Shown here in pieces: positions 51,265 to 59,402 of a DNA stretch of 64,000 nt. How positions within the stretch are numbered: the stretch's first letter is position 1; each line of letters opens with the position of its first letter. The DNA lies in NCBI GenBank assembly GCA_902577765.1, contig CACHAK010000007.1:1-64000 (forward strand). The letters are read 5' to 3'. The translations under genes were made by a program, and so were the position numbers. The notes under the pieces were generated by a model. That model was not told where the DNA came from. It saw only the letters and a list, made by a program, of their open reading frames with translations, and made no database searches. The DNA is from an uncultured Pelagibacteraceae bacterium (lineage in GTDB: Bacteria; Pseudomonadota; Alphaproteobacteria; Pelagibacterales; AG-422-B15).

Positions 51265-51825
51265 TTAAGATTTTTCTAACAACTCAGGGTTATTGTTACG
51301 AGGACTATTAACATTTTTTGAGACTTCATAAACTTGAACTTGATCGTCTTTTTTTCTCTCAATTTTATGCTTTCCTTCTATCCATTCAGTTATTTGAGAT
51401 TCGTCTAAGAGCAAAGGCTGTCTATGATGTACATGAGAAACAGCTTCACTTGACTGGCAAGTTACAACTGCACATCCACTATTCAAATTATAAATACCAG
51501 CAAAATACAGCAATTCATTTTCAATATAATGGAAAAATGGCGTTTTAGAAACATTTTGCCTTTGCCATTCATACCACCCGTTTGCAAGAAAAACACATCT
51601 AAGCGATCCCTTAAAAGAAGGTTTTTCTAATAACGTTTCGTGACGACAATTAATCAAGTTCATATCATCTTTCCATTTTGGTGAATATGACCATTTCATA
51701 AAAACGGGATCTGGTTTTATAACTAATACATCTTGTGAAGGAGCTATGTTATATGAGGGTGCCAGTTCAACATTAAATTTATCTTTAATAACTTTTTTGT
51801 CAGAGAGAACGAAACGTCCACACAT
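51265..51825 (-). CDS. SOS-response-associated peptidase (SRAP, HMCES/YedK family)
   Basis: Family known to form a stable crosslink with abasic sites in single-stranded DNA. The 186-aa protein shows the whole catalytic set: Cys2 in MCGRFVL, the Asn in NCRHETL near residue 74, Glu in GWYEWQRQ, and His in VSHVHHRQPLLLD. It is about 35 residues shorter than E. coli YedK. A gap of only two bases separates it from the TPR gene, so this DNA-repair gene is apparently embedded in an unrelated enzyme transcript. Confidence 0.9.
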   Translation of the reverse strand: MCGRFVLSDKKVIKDKFNVELAPSYNIAPSQDVLVIKPDPVFMKWSYSPKWKDDMNLINCRHETLLEKPSFKGSLRCVFLANGWYEWQRQNVSKTPFFHYIENELLYFAGIYNLNSGCAVVTCQSSEAVSHVHHRQPLLLDESQITEWIEGKHKIERKKDDQVQVYEVSKNVNSPRNNNPELLEKS

Positions 51826-51827
51826 CG

Positions 51828-52358
51828 TTAAACAATGAGTTCGTTAATTAATTTGAGTCGGTCTTGAGATTTTTTACTTGTTGGAATAATTTCTAGAATT
51901 CTTTTATACGTTGCTGCAGCTCCCAAAAGATCATCTTGAATTAAATAGATTTCCGCAAGTCCATCAAGTGCTCCAAAGTGTCTTGGCTCTAGTTCAAGAG
52001 TTTTTTTGATATCAGAAATTGAAGCCTCTAAATCACCTTTTAAAAAGAGAACAGTAGCTCTTTTGTTCCAACCTTCTGCAAAATCAGGTTTAAGATCGAT
52101 TACCTGCGTAAATAAAGTTATTGCTTCTTCTAAACTTCCACGATCCATCATATTGTTGCCTTCGTCAAATATTTCTTGGGCTTCAATATTTTCTGCAATA
52201 GACCATATATCCCAGATGTCAGCTAAGATAGTGCTGGCTTGCATATTGTCATTACTTAAAAATAATTCATCAAACAAACTGTTCAGCCGGCTATCTTTTT
52301 GATCTGCAAATACAAAAGATGAACTTAAAAGTAACAGTATAAAAATAATTTTTTTCAA
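51828..52358 (-). CDS. secreted tetratricopeptide-repeat protein
   Basis: TPR protein with a signal peptide. I take TTG at 52358 as start: it overlaps the upstream TGA (TTGA), and gives 176 aa with MKKIIFILLLLSSSFVFA. A further-upstream TTG at 52373 would add five residues. Three TPRs are visible (IFDEGNNMMDRGSLEEAITL, AEGWNKRATVLFLKGDLEAS, FGALDGLAEIYLIQDDLLGA). Probably a periplasmic scaffold; function unknown. Confidence 0.78.
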   Translation of the reverse strand: MKKIIFILLLLSSSFVFADQKDSRLNSLFDELFLSNDNMQASTILADIWDIWSIAENIEAQEIFDEGNNMMDRGSLEEAITLFTQVIDLKPDFAEGWNKRATVLFLKGDLEASISDIKKTLELEPRHFGALDGLAEIYLIQDDLLGAAATYKRILEIIPTSKKSQDRLKLINELIV

Positions 52359-53674
52359 TCTAAATCTTTCCAAAAGGCTTTATATTTTTTGCTATTAGCA
52401 GAGTCGTCTCTAAAGTGATCAAGAAATGCTTTAAAAAGTCCAAGCTTTGTATCAACTTCATTGCCGTCAGCAATTTTTAATATTTGTCGATAACACCAAT
52501 AAACTTGAGCAGCTTTATTATTAGATCGCATAAGTGATATCGGGCTATTTAAGCCAAGAATCCACGGACCAAATTCCAACATATTTTCATATAGAGTTGC
52601 TGATCTTTTTTCACCGCTTATTAATTCATTTACAATATTGGGCTCAGAGCAAAGTGGTCTTCCCAAACCGATTACATCACAAGCACCACTTTGAAGAGCA
52701 TTGTTCATGCCCTCTGTAGACCGAAATCCTCCTGTTACAGCTAATGGGATTGATATAACTTCTTTAATTGCTTCAGCATATTTCAAGAAATAAGCTTCTC
52801 TTACTTTTGTACTGCGCTGAGGTTTAATTGTTTTTGCTTTTTTAAGGTTCAATGAATCAATTTCTAGTGCAGTAAAATTTTCATAGGTTCCACCAGAAAT
52901 TTCAAGCAAATCTAATGACGTATTATTTAATATTTTAGCAACTTCAATACTTTCTTCGTGAGAAAATCCCCCTTTTTGAAAATCACTTGAATTAAGTTTA
53001 ATTGAAATAGGAAAATTACGTCCAACTTTATCTCGGATCGCTTCAATTGTTGTAATTAGTAATCTTGATCGATTTTCAATGCTACCTCCCCACTCATCAG
53101 TTCGTTGATTAACATTTGGTGATAAGAATTCTGAGAGAAGATAGCCGTGTGCTGAATGCAGTTGAACGCCGGTGAACCCTGTTTGCTTTGCAACCTCAGC
53201 GGCATTTACAAATTGATCAATTATATTCAAGATTTCAGATTTACTTAGTTCTTTTGGTACTCCAAACTTTAGAACTCCTCCCAAGGTAGGTAAAGGTTGG
53301 ACAGAGGGTGCTCTGCTCTCTTTGTTAATACTAAAAGGCGTCTGCCTGCCAGCATGACTTAATTGCATCCATAGGTGAGTATTATTTTGTGTTCCAGCTT
53401 TGGACCAGTCGGCTAACGCGGCTAAACTTTCATTAGACTGTTTTCCCTCAATTACAACATTACCAGCTCGTTCAATATATCGATGATCAACCTGAACATT
53501 TCCTGTTACTGAGATGCCAACCCCCCCTTTTGCCCATCTATTATAAAGAGTGTTGTGCCTTTCGTTTGCTATTGCATCACTATTTGCAAGACCTTCTGTC
53601 ATTGCAGATTTTAAAAACCTATTTTTTATCTCAACTCCACATGGCAATAGTAAATTATCACTGATTTTTGTCAT
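52355..53674 (-). CDS. NADH:flavin oxidoreductase (old yellow enzyme family)
   Basis: FMN-dependent ene-reductase-type protein. The 439-aa sequence has the TIM-barrel pattern of the family: KSAMTEGLANSD near the N terminus, VQLHSAHGYLLSEFLSPNVN with the substrate His pair, DEWGGSIENRSRLLI, and GRPLCSEPNIV in the C-terminal phosphate-binding area. Extra C-terminal residues (about 60) beyond the barrel are unassigned. Start overlaps the alpha/beta hydrolase stop by 4 bases. Likely acts on an unsaturated carbonyl or related organic substrate. Confidence 0.88.
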   Translation of the reverse strand: MTKISDNLLLPCGVEIKNRFLKSAMTEGLANSDAIANERHNTLYNRWAKGGVGISVTGNVQVDHRYIERAGNVVIEGKQSNESLAALADWSKAGTQNNTHLWMQLSHAGRQTPFSINKESRAPSVQPLPTLGGVLKFGVPKELSKSEILNIIDQFVNAAEVAKQTGFTGVQLHSAHGYLLSEFLSPNVNQRTDEWGGSIENRSRLLITTIEAIRDKVGRNFPISIKLNSSDFQKGGFSHEESIEVAKILNNTSLDLLEISGGTYENFTALEIDSLNLKKAKTIKPQRSTKVREAYFLKYAEAIKEVISIPLAVTGGFRSTEGMNNALQSGACDVIGLGRPLCSEPNIVNELISGEKRSATLYENMLEFGPWILGLNSPISLMRSNNKAAQVYWCYRQILKIADGNEVDTKLGLFKAFLDHFRDDSANSKKYKAFWKDLD

Positions 53675-54669
53675 TGCTCACTCAACCAATTTTTAATTTC
53701 ATTAAGAAACAATTGATCTAAATGAGGATTTGCAATCGAGGGAAACATATGTCTTCCACGATCAGTTTCTAAAGTTTCAATTGATACAACTTTATTTTTT
53801 GCGGCCCATTTTTCAAAATTATTTTTGAGTTTGCCCGCATTTACTAACCGGTCATTTTCATCATAAAAGACGAGTGCGGACGTAGATATTGCATCATATG
53901 AAATGCTATCAGTAGCAAATGGTATTCGAGCTATCTGATAGAAAACGTTTGTATCAAAATCAGTAGCAAAATAATTTTCCCATTTTTCATCCTCTGGTAA
54001 ATCCATAAATGATCTTGGATCACAATCTATAAGCCAACATAAGCTTCCTGTTCTATCTACAAGACTAGAAATTAAAGTATTCATAAATGCGAAAGGTGAA
54101 ATTCCTGAATTTCCCGGAGCAAATAAAACCAAGGTATCAATTTTTTTTGAAAGTAATTCATCATTAGCTGCAAGCATTGAAAGTGCCCCTCCAAGCGAAT
54201 GGCCAATCAAAATTACATTTTCCCCAATTCTTTCACCGATAATTATTGCTTCAGCAACATCATACATAATCTTATCAATTTGCATTTGCTTTGTACCTTC
54301 ATACGGAACCCCGTGACCTGAAAGTCGAGTCATAAAAAGGTTGGCATTAAGTGCTGCAGATAATTTATTTAAAAATTCTTTTGACTGATAGCCTGTAGTT
54401 GTAAATCCGTGAATAAATACAATCGAATATTTTGTCTTATTTTTTTTACTATTATTCCAAAAAACAGTTTTTTCAGCGTAAGGATATATATCACTTACTT
54501 CTGACTCTTTTTGTTTAAGGTAACCATCAATATCCTCAGGTACATCAGAAACATTTGGAAAACTATTTGGAAGTTTCTCCACTGTCAAAATTGGAAACAT
54601 AGCTATGACAATCCAAACCACAAAGATGCTTATGATAGCAAGTAATGAATAGAATATTTTTTTAATCAT
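53671..54669 (-). CDS. alpha/beta hydrolase with N-terminal membrane anchor
   Basis: A 332-aa serine hydrolase. An N-terminal hydrophobic helix (IFYSLLAIISIFVVWIVIAM) anchors or exports it. The catalytic parts are visible: oxyanion HGFTTTG, nucleophile elbow GHSLGGALS, acid in VFYDENDRL and His in RGRHMF near the end. Length and pattern suit an esterase or lipase. It heads the minus-strand run of the accessory region; a divergent methyltransferase lies 160 bases away. Confidence 0.85.
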   Translation of the reverse strand: MIKKIFYSLLAIISIFVVWIVIAMFPILTVEKLPNSFPNVSDVPEDIDGYLKQKESEVSDIYPYAEKTVFWNNSKKNKTKYSIVFIHGFTTTGYQSKEFLNKLSAALNANLFMTRLSGHGVPYEGTKQMQIDKIMYDVAEAIIIGERIGENVILIGHSLGGALSMLAANDELLSKKIDTLVLFAPGNSGISPFAFMNTLISSLVDRTGSLCWLIDCDPRSFMDLPEDEKWENYFATDFDTNVFYQIARIPFATDSISYDAISTSALVFYDENDRLVNAGKLKNNFEKWAAKNKVVSIETLETDRGRHMFPSIANPHLDQLFLNEIKNWLSEQ

Positions 54670-54778
54670 AATTACTCTACGATATTAACCTATTATAATA
54701 AAAATCACCAAATTGATCTTCTTAAAGTAATATATTTGTGTCTAAAATATAATGATAAATTTAAAGTTAACATTTAAG

Positions 54779-54805
54779 AATAATTAAATCTAATATTTAA
54801 TTATT
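54779..54805. promoter_or_regulatory. 11-bp inverted repeat upstream of a methyltransferase gene
   Basis: AATAATTAAAT and ATTTAATTATT form a perfect 11-bp inverted repeat around CTAAT. It lies 28 bases before the 54833 start, in the divergent spacer with the hydrolase gene. Could be an operator, though the AT-only arms make chance likely. The rest of this spacer (54670-54778) shows no clear feature. Confidence 0.3.
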
Positions 54806-54832
54806 CAATATTGAAATCTGAGGAGCAAAAAA

Positions 54833-55900
54833 ATGAGTGATAGAGAATTAAATCTTGAAGCATTAAAACAATTACAGCTAAAGGTAATGCAGGATGTTTC
54901 CGCCTCAGCCATAATTCCATTAATGAGAATTGGAGATCAACTAGGAATTTTTAAACATTTATCAGAGCTGGGTGAAGTAAATTCAGAAGAATTGGCAAAT
55001 GCATCTAACCTTGACGAAAGATATCTTAGGGAGTGGCTGTATGCAATGTCTGCCGCAGGTTTTGCGAATTATGACTCTGATAAAAAAAAATTTTCTCTCT
55101 CACCTGAACAAATTGCCGTTTTTGCAAATGATGATGGTCCTGCATCAATGATGGGAGCATACGATATGCTAACAGGCGCCATTTTTAACGAAGAAAAAGT
55201 TAAGGAAGCCTTTAAAACAGGTAAAGGTGTTGATTATAAAGATACATGTCCAATTTGCTTTCAAGGAACTGCAAGGTTTTTCAAACCCTCTTATGAAAAA
55301 AATTTAGTAAAAAGCTGGTTGCCAAAGATAGAAAGCCTTGAGAAAAGAATGAATTCTGGCGCAAGCTTTGCTGATATTGGTTGTGGTTATGGTTTATCTA
55401 CAATGATAATAGCTGAGACTTTTCCTAACGCTAGGGTCTGTGGGTACGATATTCACGGTCCTTCAATTGATGAAGCTAAGAAATTGGCAAAGAAAGCGGG
55501 TCTTGAAAATCGTATTGAGTATTCAACTGCTGATGCCAAAAGTTATGAGGGTAAGCATGATTATATTGCTTTTTTTGATTGTTTGCATGACATGGGTGAT
55601 CCGGTTGGGGCAGCCAAATATGCTTACAACCATCTAGAAGATGATGGTTCAGTAATTTTAATCGAACCAACAGCAAATGATAATCCTGAGGACAATTTTA
55701 ATTTATTTGGTCAAATGTACTATTGCTTTTCAACAATAGGTTGTGTGCCAACTTCGAAATCTCAAGAAGTTGGATTGGCTCTTGGTGCGCAAGCGGGTCC
55801 TTCAAAGTTAATTAGTGTTTTAAATGAAGCGGGGTTCAAGAATTGTAAAGTCGTTAAGAAAAATGCTAGTAATATGGTTATTGAAGCAAGAAAAAATTAG
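54833..55900 (+). CDS. SAM-dependent methyltransferase with N-terminal winged-helix domain
   Basis: A 355-aa small-molecule methyltransferase of the two-domain Rv2258c-like or O-methyltransferase-like form. An N-terminal helical/winged-helix domain (IPLMRIGDQLGIFKHLSELG, then NLDERYLREWLYAMSAAGF) is followed by the Rossmann domain with FADIGCGYGLSTMIIAE near residue 178 and GYDIHGPSIDEAKK near 202. A strong GAGGAG ribosome-binding site, unusual here, precedes the ATG. It ends 3 bases from the convergent GST. Substrate unknown. Confidence 0.82.
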   Translation: MSDRELNLEALKQLQLKVMQDVSASAIIPLMRIGDQLGIFKHLSELGEVNSEELANASNLDERYLREWLYAMSAAGFANYDSDKKKFSLSPEQIAVFANDDGPASMMGAYDMLTGAIFNEEKVKEAFKTGKGVDYKDTCPICFQGTARFFKPSYEKNLVKSWLPKIESLEKRMNSGASFADIGCGYGLSTMIIAETFPNARVCGYDIHGPSIDEAKKLAKKAGLENRIEYSTADAKSYEGKHDYIAFFDCLHDMGDPVGAAKYAYNHLEDDGSVILIEPTANDNPEDNFNLFGQMYYCFSTIGCVPTSKSQEVGLALGAQAGPSKLISVLNEAGFKNCKVVKKNASNMVIEARKN

Positions 55901-55903
55901 AAA

Positions 55904-56584
55904 CTATGTCTTTACTGTTCCAGTAGGATGGGCTTTTCCATTGATGACAAGTTTTGGCTCGATACTTACATCAATGAGTTCAGGTCTTTCGGACAAATAG
56001 CTTTCAATAGATGAAAGTGAGGCAATATCATCTAAAAATTTTTCTAATCTTGGAAAGTCTTTTATTATCTTTCCATCAAGTTTTCTTGATAGATCAAGAT
56101 GGTGAAAAACTGCAAAATCACATGCTCTTGGAGTATCATCAATAAAGAACTTATTTCCATTTAAATTTATAATTTTTTCTAATTCTCCAAATCTTGTTAA
56201 AAGAAATGGCAACATATCATCTCTTCTTTTTGCAAAATCTTCTCCCACTGCAAAATTGATGGCAGGATTAAGAGGTAAAAATAATTCTTGTGCACTCTGT
56301 AAAATAGCATTTGCTTTAGCTTCCTTAACAGGATCTTTCAGTTTTAGGCCGGCTATATTCTCTATAAAATTGAGTATAGCTATACTTTGGCAAATCTCGT
56401 GTTCATCATCGACTACTATCATTGGAAGTTGTTTGAAGGGTATCCGAGGCTTTACTTCTTGCCATTCTTTATCATAGTAATCCCATGACATTATATAATT
56501 ATACTTTATGTCAGCATAATGCATGAGCAGTTGTGGTGCTTCAGCTAAAGCTCTCATTTTGAAATATATTAAATCAATTTTCAT
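55904..56584 (-). CDS. glutathione S-transferase-like protein
   Basis: A 226-aa GST of the sigma-like subgroup: N-terminal KIDLIYFKMRALAEAPQLLM with a Tyr in the position of the catalytic residue, PFKQLPMIVVDDEHEICQSI with the Gln-Ser that binds the glutathione gamma-glutamyl group, and a helical C-terminal domain (RACDFAVFHHLDLSRKL). It begins one base after the end of the TauD-like gene, so both are one transcript. Confidence 0.82.
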   Translation of the reverse strand: MKIDLIYFKMRALAEAPQLLMHYADIKYNYIMSWDYYDKEWQEVKPRIPFKQLPMIVVDDEHEICQSIAILNFIENIAGLKLKDPVKEAKANAILQSAQELFLPLNPAINFAVGEDFAKRRDDMLPFLLTRFGELEKIINLNGNKFFIDDTPRACDFAVFHHLDLSRKLDGKIIKDFPRLEKFLDDIASLSSIESYLSERPELIDVSIEPKLVINGKAHPTGTVKT

Positions 56585-57433
56585 TTATAATCCGTATGCT
56601 GCAATGGTTGTTCGATGCAAAAGACGCTCTTGCCCTTCATAACCGCCAGTTGCTCGGTGTAGAACACTTCTATTGTCCCACATAATTAACATATCTTTTT
56701 TCCATTTATGCCTATAAACAAATTCATCTCTACACTGCCATGCGCTCAATTCCATAAGTAGTTTCATAGCCTCCTGGTTATCCATACCATCAATACCAAT
56801 GATATAACCAACTGTACCATAAATACCCTCTTTATTTGTTTCAGGATGGTTCTTAATAATAGGATGTATTTGTTGAGCAAAAGCATCATTTGACGCTCTT
56901 ATATCCATGCTTCTTCCCATTTCTCTATCCTTATCACCATAACCACCTCCCGGTGAATAAGGCACAAGGGCTGAGTGAATAGCTTTTTTTCCCTCCAACC
57001 TTTTTCTTAATTCTGAGGGCATGCGCTCTAATGCTAAATGTTGGTTCGCAAACAATGTATCACCGCCTTTTGATGGAATTATTTTTCCAAATAAACACGT
57101 GCCTGCTGGTGGATTTTTTTGAAAACTCCAATCAGTATGCCAATTGTCTGCAAAAATTGGAACTTTTTCATCTGCAGTTCTTTTAACAGCAATTATATTT
57201 TCTCTTCCAGGTATTGAAGCAATGAATGGATCATCTCCAAAAGATCCAAAACATAGGGTGAAACGCTCTAAGTCATCATCAGTCATAGGTTGCTCAGGAA
57301 AGCTTATTACATGGTGCAATAACCAAGCTTCTCTAATTAATTTGATATCTTTTTCTTTTAATTCTTTGGTTAAATCAACACCAGTAATTTCTGCTCCACA
57401 AGCTTGATCAGCAACTTTAACATTTAATGGCAT
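56585..57433 (-). CDS. TauD/TfdA family Fe(II)/2-oxoglutarate dioxygenase
   Basis: A 282-aa oxygenase. The iron-binding HxD is in ADNWHTDWSFQK near residue 97, and the distal His in WDNRSVLHRATG near residue 256; the 2-oxoglutarate-binding Arg is in HRTTIAAYG at the end. The family attacks taurine, sulfonates, phenoxyacids and carnitine-like compounds; without a sulfonate transporter nearby, the substrate is open. It is followed directly by the GST gene on the same strand. Confidence 0.86.
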   Translation of the reverse strand: MPLNVKVADQACGAEITGVDLTKELKEKDIKLIREAWLLHHVISFPEQPMTDDDLERFTLCFGSFGDDPFIASIPGRENIIAVKRTADEKVPIFADNWHTDWSFQKNPPAGTCLFGKIIPSKGGDTLFANQHLALERMPSELRKRLEGKKAIHSALVPYSPGGGYGDKDREMGRSMDIRASNDAFAQQIHPIIKNHPETNKEGIYGTVGYIIGIDGMDNQEAMKLLMELSAWQCRDEFVYRHKWKKDMLIMWDNRSVLHRATGGYEGQERLLHRTTIAAYGL

Positions 57434-57511
57434 CGGATTATTGTATAGGAATTTTAATATGTATTTAAATAAAACATTAATTAGTCAACAGTATAAATTA
57501 AACAGATGGGT

Positions 57512-57540
57512 ATAGATGTGGGATAAAATCCCACATCTAT
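57512..57540. terminator. 13-bp perfect inverted repeat, possible terminator
   Basis: ATAGATGTGGGAT and ATCCCACATCTAT form a perfect 13-bp hairpin around AAA, with a T4 run following on the + strand. It lies in the 172-base spacer between the TauD gene start and the lipoprotein gene end. No + strand gene ends near; on the minus strand it follows the lipoprotein gene but lacks a T-run. A two-way stop or an operator is equally possible. Confidence 0.5.
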
Positions 57541-57605
57541 TTTTAAACATAAACTTATTAAAATGATTGAGTACTAATATTATTAATTACAAAAATTTTA
57601 ATAGT

Positions 57606-57968
57606 TTAAGTTCCACATTGTTTTTGAATTGAAGCTTCGTTTAATGCATCTACTTCACCTTTAACTCTTGCGTACTCCGCTGCTTCAGGCGAGTCTCCAC
57701 CTTCTAAGAAAAATAAGGTTGGCCAAAACAGTAACATTCCAACACCCATTTGCCATTGATCAGCATCAGCTTCTGATTTCAAGTTTCCATATAGAACTTG
57801 CATTCGACTATTTTTTTGCCTTAATGATGACGCAATTTGATCACAAGTGTAACTACTATAAGTAGCAGCAGGCACATACTGTGTTGCAATTTTATCAGGT
57901 TGCGAGGCACAACCAATAACTAAAGCTGTAAGAATGACAAGAACTAGGTAAGATTTAATTTTATACAT
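57606..57968 (-). CDS. small lipoprotein of unknown function
   Basis: A 120-aa lipoprotein: signal peptide YLVLVILTALVIGC with Cys at about residue 20. The mature part has TYSSYTCDQIASSLRQKN and a hydrophobic WQMGVGMLLFWPTLFFLEGG segment, then AAEYARVKGEVDALNEASIQ. This layout is familiar from short bacterial 'metal ABC transporter'-type or DUF lipoproteins near phage genes, but I cannot assign it. Divergent from the M48 peptidase gene. Confidence 0.65.
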   Translation of the reverse strand: MYKIKSYLVLVILTALVIGCASQPDKIATQYVPAATYSSYTCDQIASSLRQKNSRMQVLYGNLKSEADADQWQMGVGMLLFWPTLFFLEGGDSPEAAEYARVKGEVDALNEASIQKQCGT

Positions 57969-58014
57969 CTTTCTATTTCCTTATTATGAAGTATTATAAA
58001 TTCCTGGCTATCAT

Positions 58015-59106
58015 ATGATAAAAGCTAAATTTTTTATATCTATTTTAGTACTTATTTTTATCCTATTTATAAATAATTCATGCAGTAAACCAAAAAAAGA
58101 ATTTGAAGATTTAAGTGTTGGCGTAATTCAAACAGAACAAGACACTCAAATTCTACATTTTTCAAAAAAATGGCTTGAAAACTACCAAAATATAACCACA
58201 ATTGGTGGAGGCTTACTGTATGGTTCATCTCAACTGTGCGATAAGTCAAGTCATGCATTTGATATAGGGCTAAAGGTAGCTAATATATACTCTGTTCCAA
58301 GTAATCTGGCCTCTTCTCTTCAAAAAATTTTAAATTTAAATGATTATTTATCGGTAGTGTCAGTGGAAAATCATTCTCCAAGCGATAATGCAAACATTCA
58401 AGTTGGGGACAGAATAATATCAATTGATGGAATAGAGTTATTTGGTGAATATGCGCTTAACCAATACGAAACAATAATAAATAGAGATTTGCAAAAAGAT
58501 TACCAAATTGTGATAAATCGAGAAACTAAAACTAAAACCATAAATTTAAAAAGTAAAACTAAATGCGCCTTTAATATTAATGTTGACTTTGATAATAATC
58601 AATTCAACGCATGGGTTGATGATTATAATAATTTAACCTTTTCTCTCAGACTCGCTGATTGGTTAAAAAATGATGAACTATCAGCTGCAGTTATTATGTC
58701 ACATGAAATGGCACACCTTATTTTGAAACATGTAGATATTAAAAAAAATAACAAAAAAATAGCCGGAATAATTGGGCTAGCGTTTGACATTGGTGCTTTT
58801 ACTTCTGGAATTAATACCTCAGGAAGAATAAAGTCGATTGCTGAAGATTTTGGAGCTCAAAGATACTCCCAGGTTATGGAAAAGGAGGCTGATTATTACG
58901 GTGCTTACATATTAGCAATTAATAATTACGAATATGACAAAACTCCAGATTTCTGGAGAAAATTTAGCATAGAAGTTCCCGACTCTATTTACACAAAAAG
59001 AAACTCATCCCATCCAAGTACTGCTGAGAGATTTGTTTTACTTGAAGCAACAATAAATGAAATAGAAAAGAAAAAGAAGAACAACCAACCACTGATGCCT
59101 AACTAA
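58015..59106 (+). CDS. lipoprotein with PDZ-like and M48 metallopeptidase domains
   Basis: A 363-aa envelope protease. It has a hydrophobic leader ending near Cys23 (the lipobox NNSC is atypical), a PDZ-like domain at about 110-180 (SPSDNANIQVGDRIISIDG), and an M48 domain with zinc motif HEMAH at 230-234 in SHEMAHLILKHVD and the third ligand Glu291 in MEKEADYYGA. This pairing of PDZ and M48 in one lipoprotein recalls the family near HtpX/LoiP/BepA but the PDZ addition is less common. The tRNA lies about 180 bases downstream. Confidence 0.82.
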   Translation: MIKAKFFISILVLIFILFINNSCSKPKKEFEDLSVGVIQTEQDTQILHFSKKWLENYQNITTIGGGLLYGSSQLCDKSSHAFDIGLKVANIYSVPSNLASSLQKILNLNDYLSVVSVENHSPSDNANIQVGDRIISIDGIELFGEYALNQYETIINRDLQKDYQIVINRETKTKTINLKSKTKCAFNINVDFDNNQFNAWVDDYNNLTFSLRLADWLKNDELSAAVIMSHEMAHLILKHVDIKKNNKKIAGIIGLAFDIGAFTSGINTSGRIKSIAEDFGAQRYSQVMEKEADYYGAYILAINNYEYDKTPDFWRKFSIEVPDSIYTKRNSSHPSTAERFVLLEATINEIEKKKKNNQPLMPN

Positions 59107-59208
59107 AAATATTTAGTTTAATTAATGTCATAATAAATTAATCTTAAAATTAATTAGAGCAGTTTTTCATATAAAATAATAAGACAATTATATAGAAATT
59201 AGAAGGAT

Positions 59209-59230
59209 ATGACGACCAGATGACGACCTG
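59209..59230. repeat. 11-bp tandem repeat upstream of the tRNA
   Basis: ATGACGACCAG (59209-59219) and ATGACGACCTG (59220-59230) are a near-perfect head-to-tail pair, differing at one base. They occupy the spacer between the M48 gene and the tRNA. Function unknown. Confidence 0.5.
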
Positions 59231-59262
59231 ATCTCGTTTCGAAAGATAAAAGTTGGTAATAT

Positions 59263-59276
59263 ATGACCTAGGTCAT
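59263..59276. promoter_or_regulatory. 14-bp palindrome ATGACCTAGGTCAT
   Basis: A perfect 14-bp inverted repeat, about 10 bases beyond the 3' end of the tRNA gene (which runs leftward). More GC-rich than the surroundings, hence less likely by chance. Could be a regulatory site or part of the tRNA terminator or processing region. Confidence 0.4.
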
Positions 59277-59285
59277 TGTATTTCT

Positions 59286-59362
59286 TGGTGGGCCCACTAG
59301 GACTCGAACCTAGGACAACTCCGTTATGAGCGGAGGGCTCTAACCAACTGAGCTATGGGCCC
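59286..59362 (-). tRNA. tRNA with CAU anticodon, probably tRNA-Ile2 (lysidine)
   Basis: The clover leaf folds fully: acceptor GGGCCCA/TGGGCCC, D-stem GCTC/GAGC, anticodon stem CTCCG/CGGAG with loop CTCATAA, T-stem CTAGG/CCTAG, and encoded CCA (59286-59288). The anticodon is CAU, as in elongator Met and in Ile2. The C4-G69 and C5-G68 pairs are those known to favour TilS in E. coli tRNA-Ile2, and the acceptor starts like Ile2, so I favour Ile2 over Met, without certainty. Confidence 0.9.
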
Positions 59363-59402
59363 TGACTTAACTTTTATACACATAGAACTTAAGACTTACA
59401 AA

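Noticed and set aside
55440-55676. Internal short frames on both strands inside the 54833 methyltransferase gene
   Set aside because: They lack ribosome-binding sites and lie within a well supported coding sequence.
59286-59362. Calling the CAU tRNA an initiator tRNA-Met
   Set aside because: The first acceptor pair is a normal G-C pair, and initiator tRNAs have a mismatch there; the anticodon stem lacks the three consecutive G-C pairs next to the loop.
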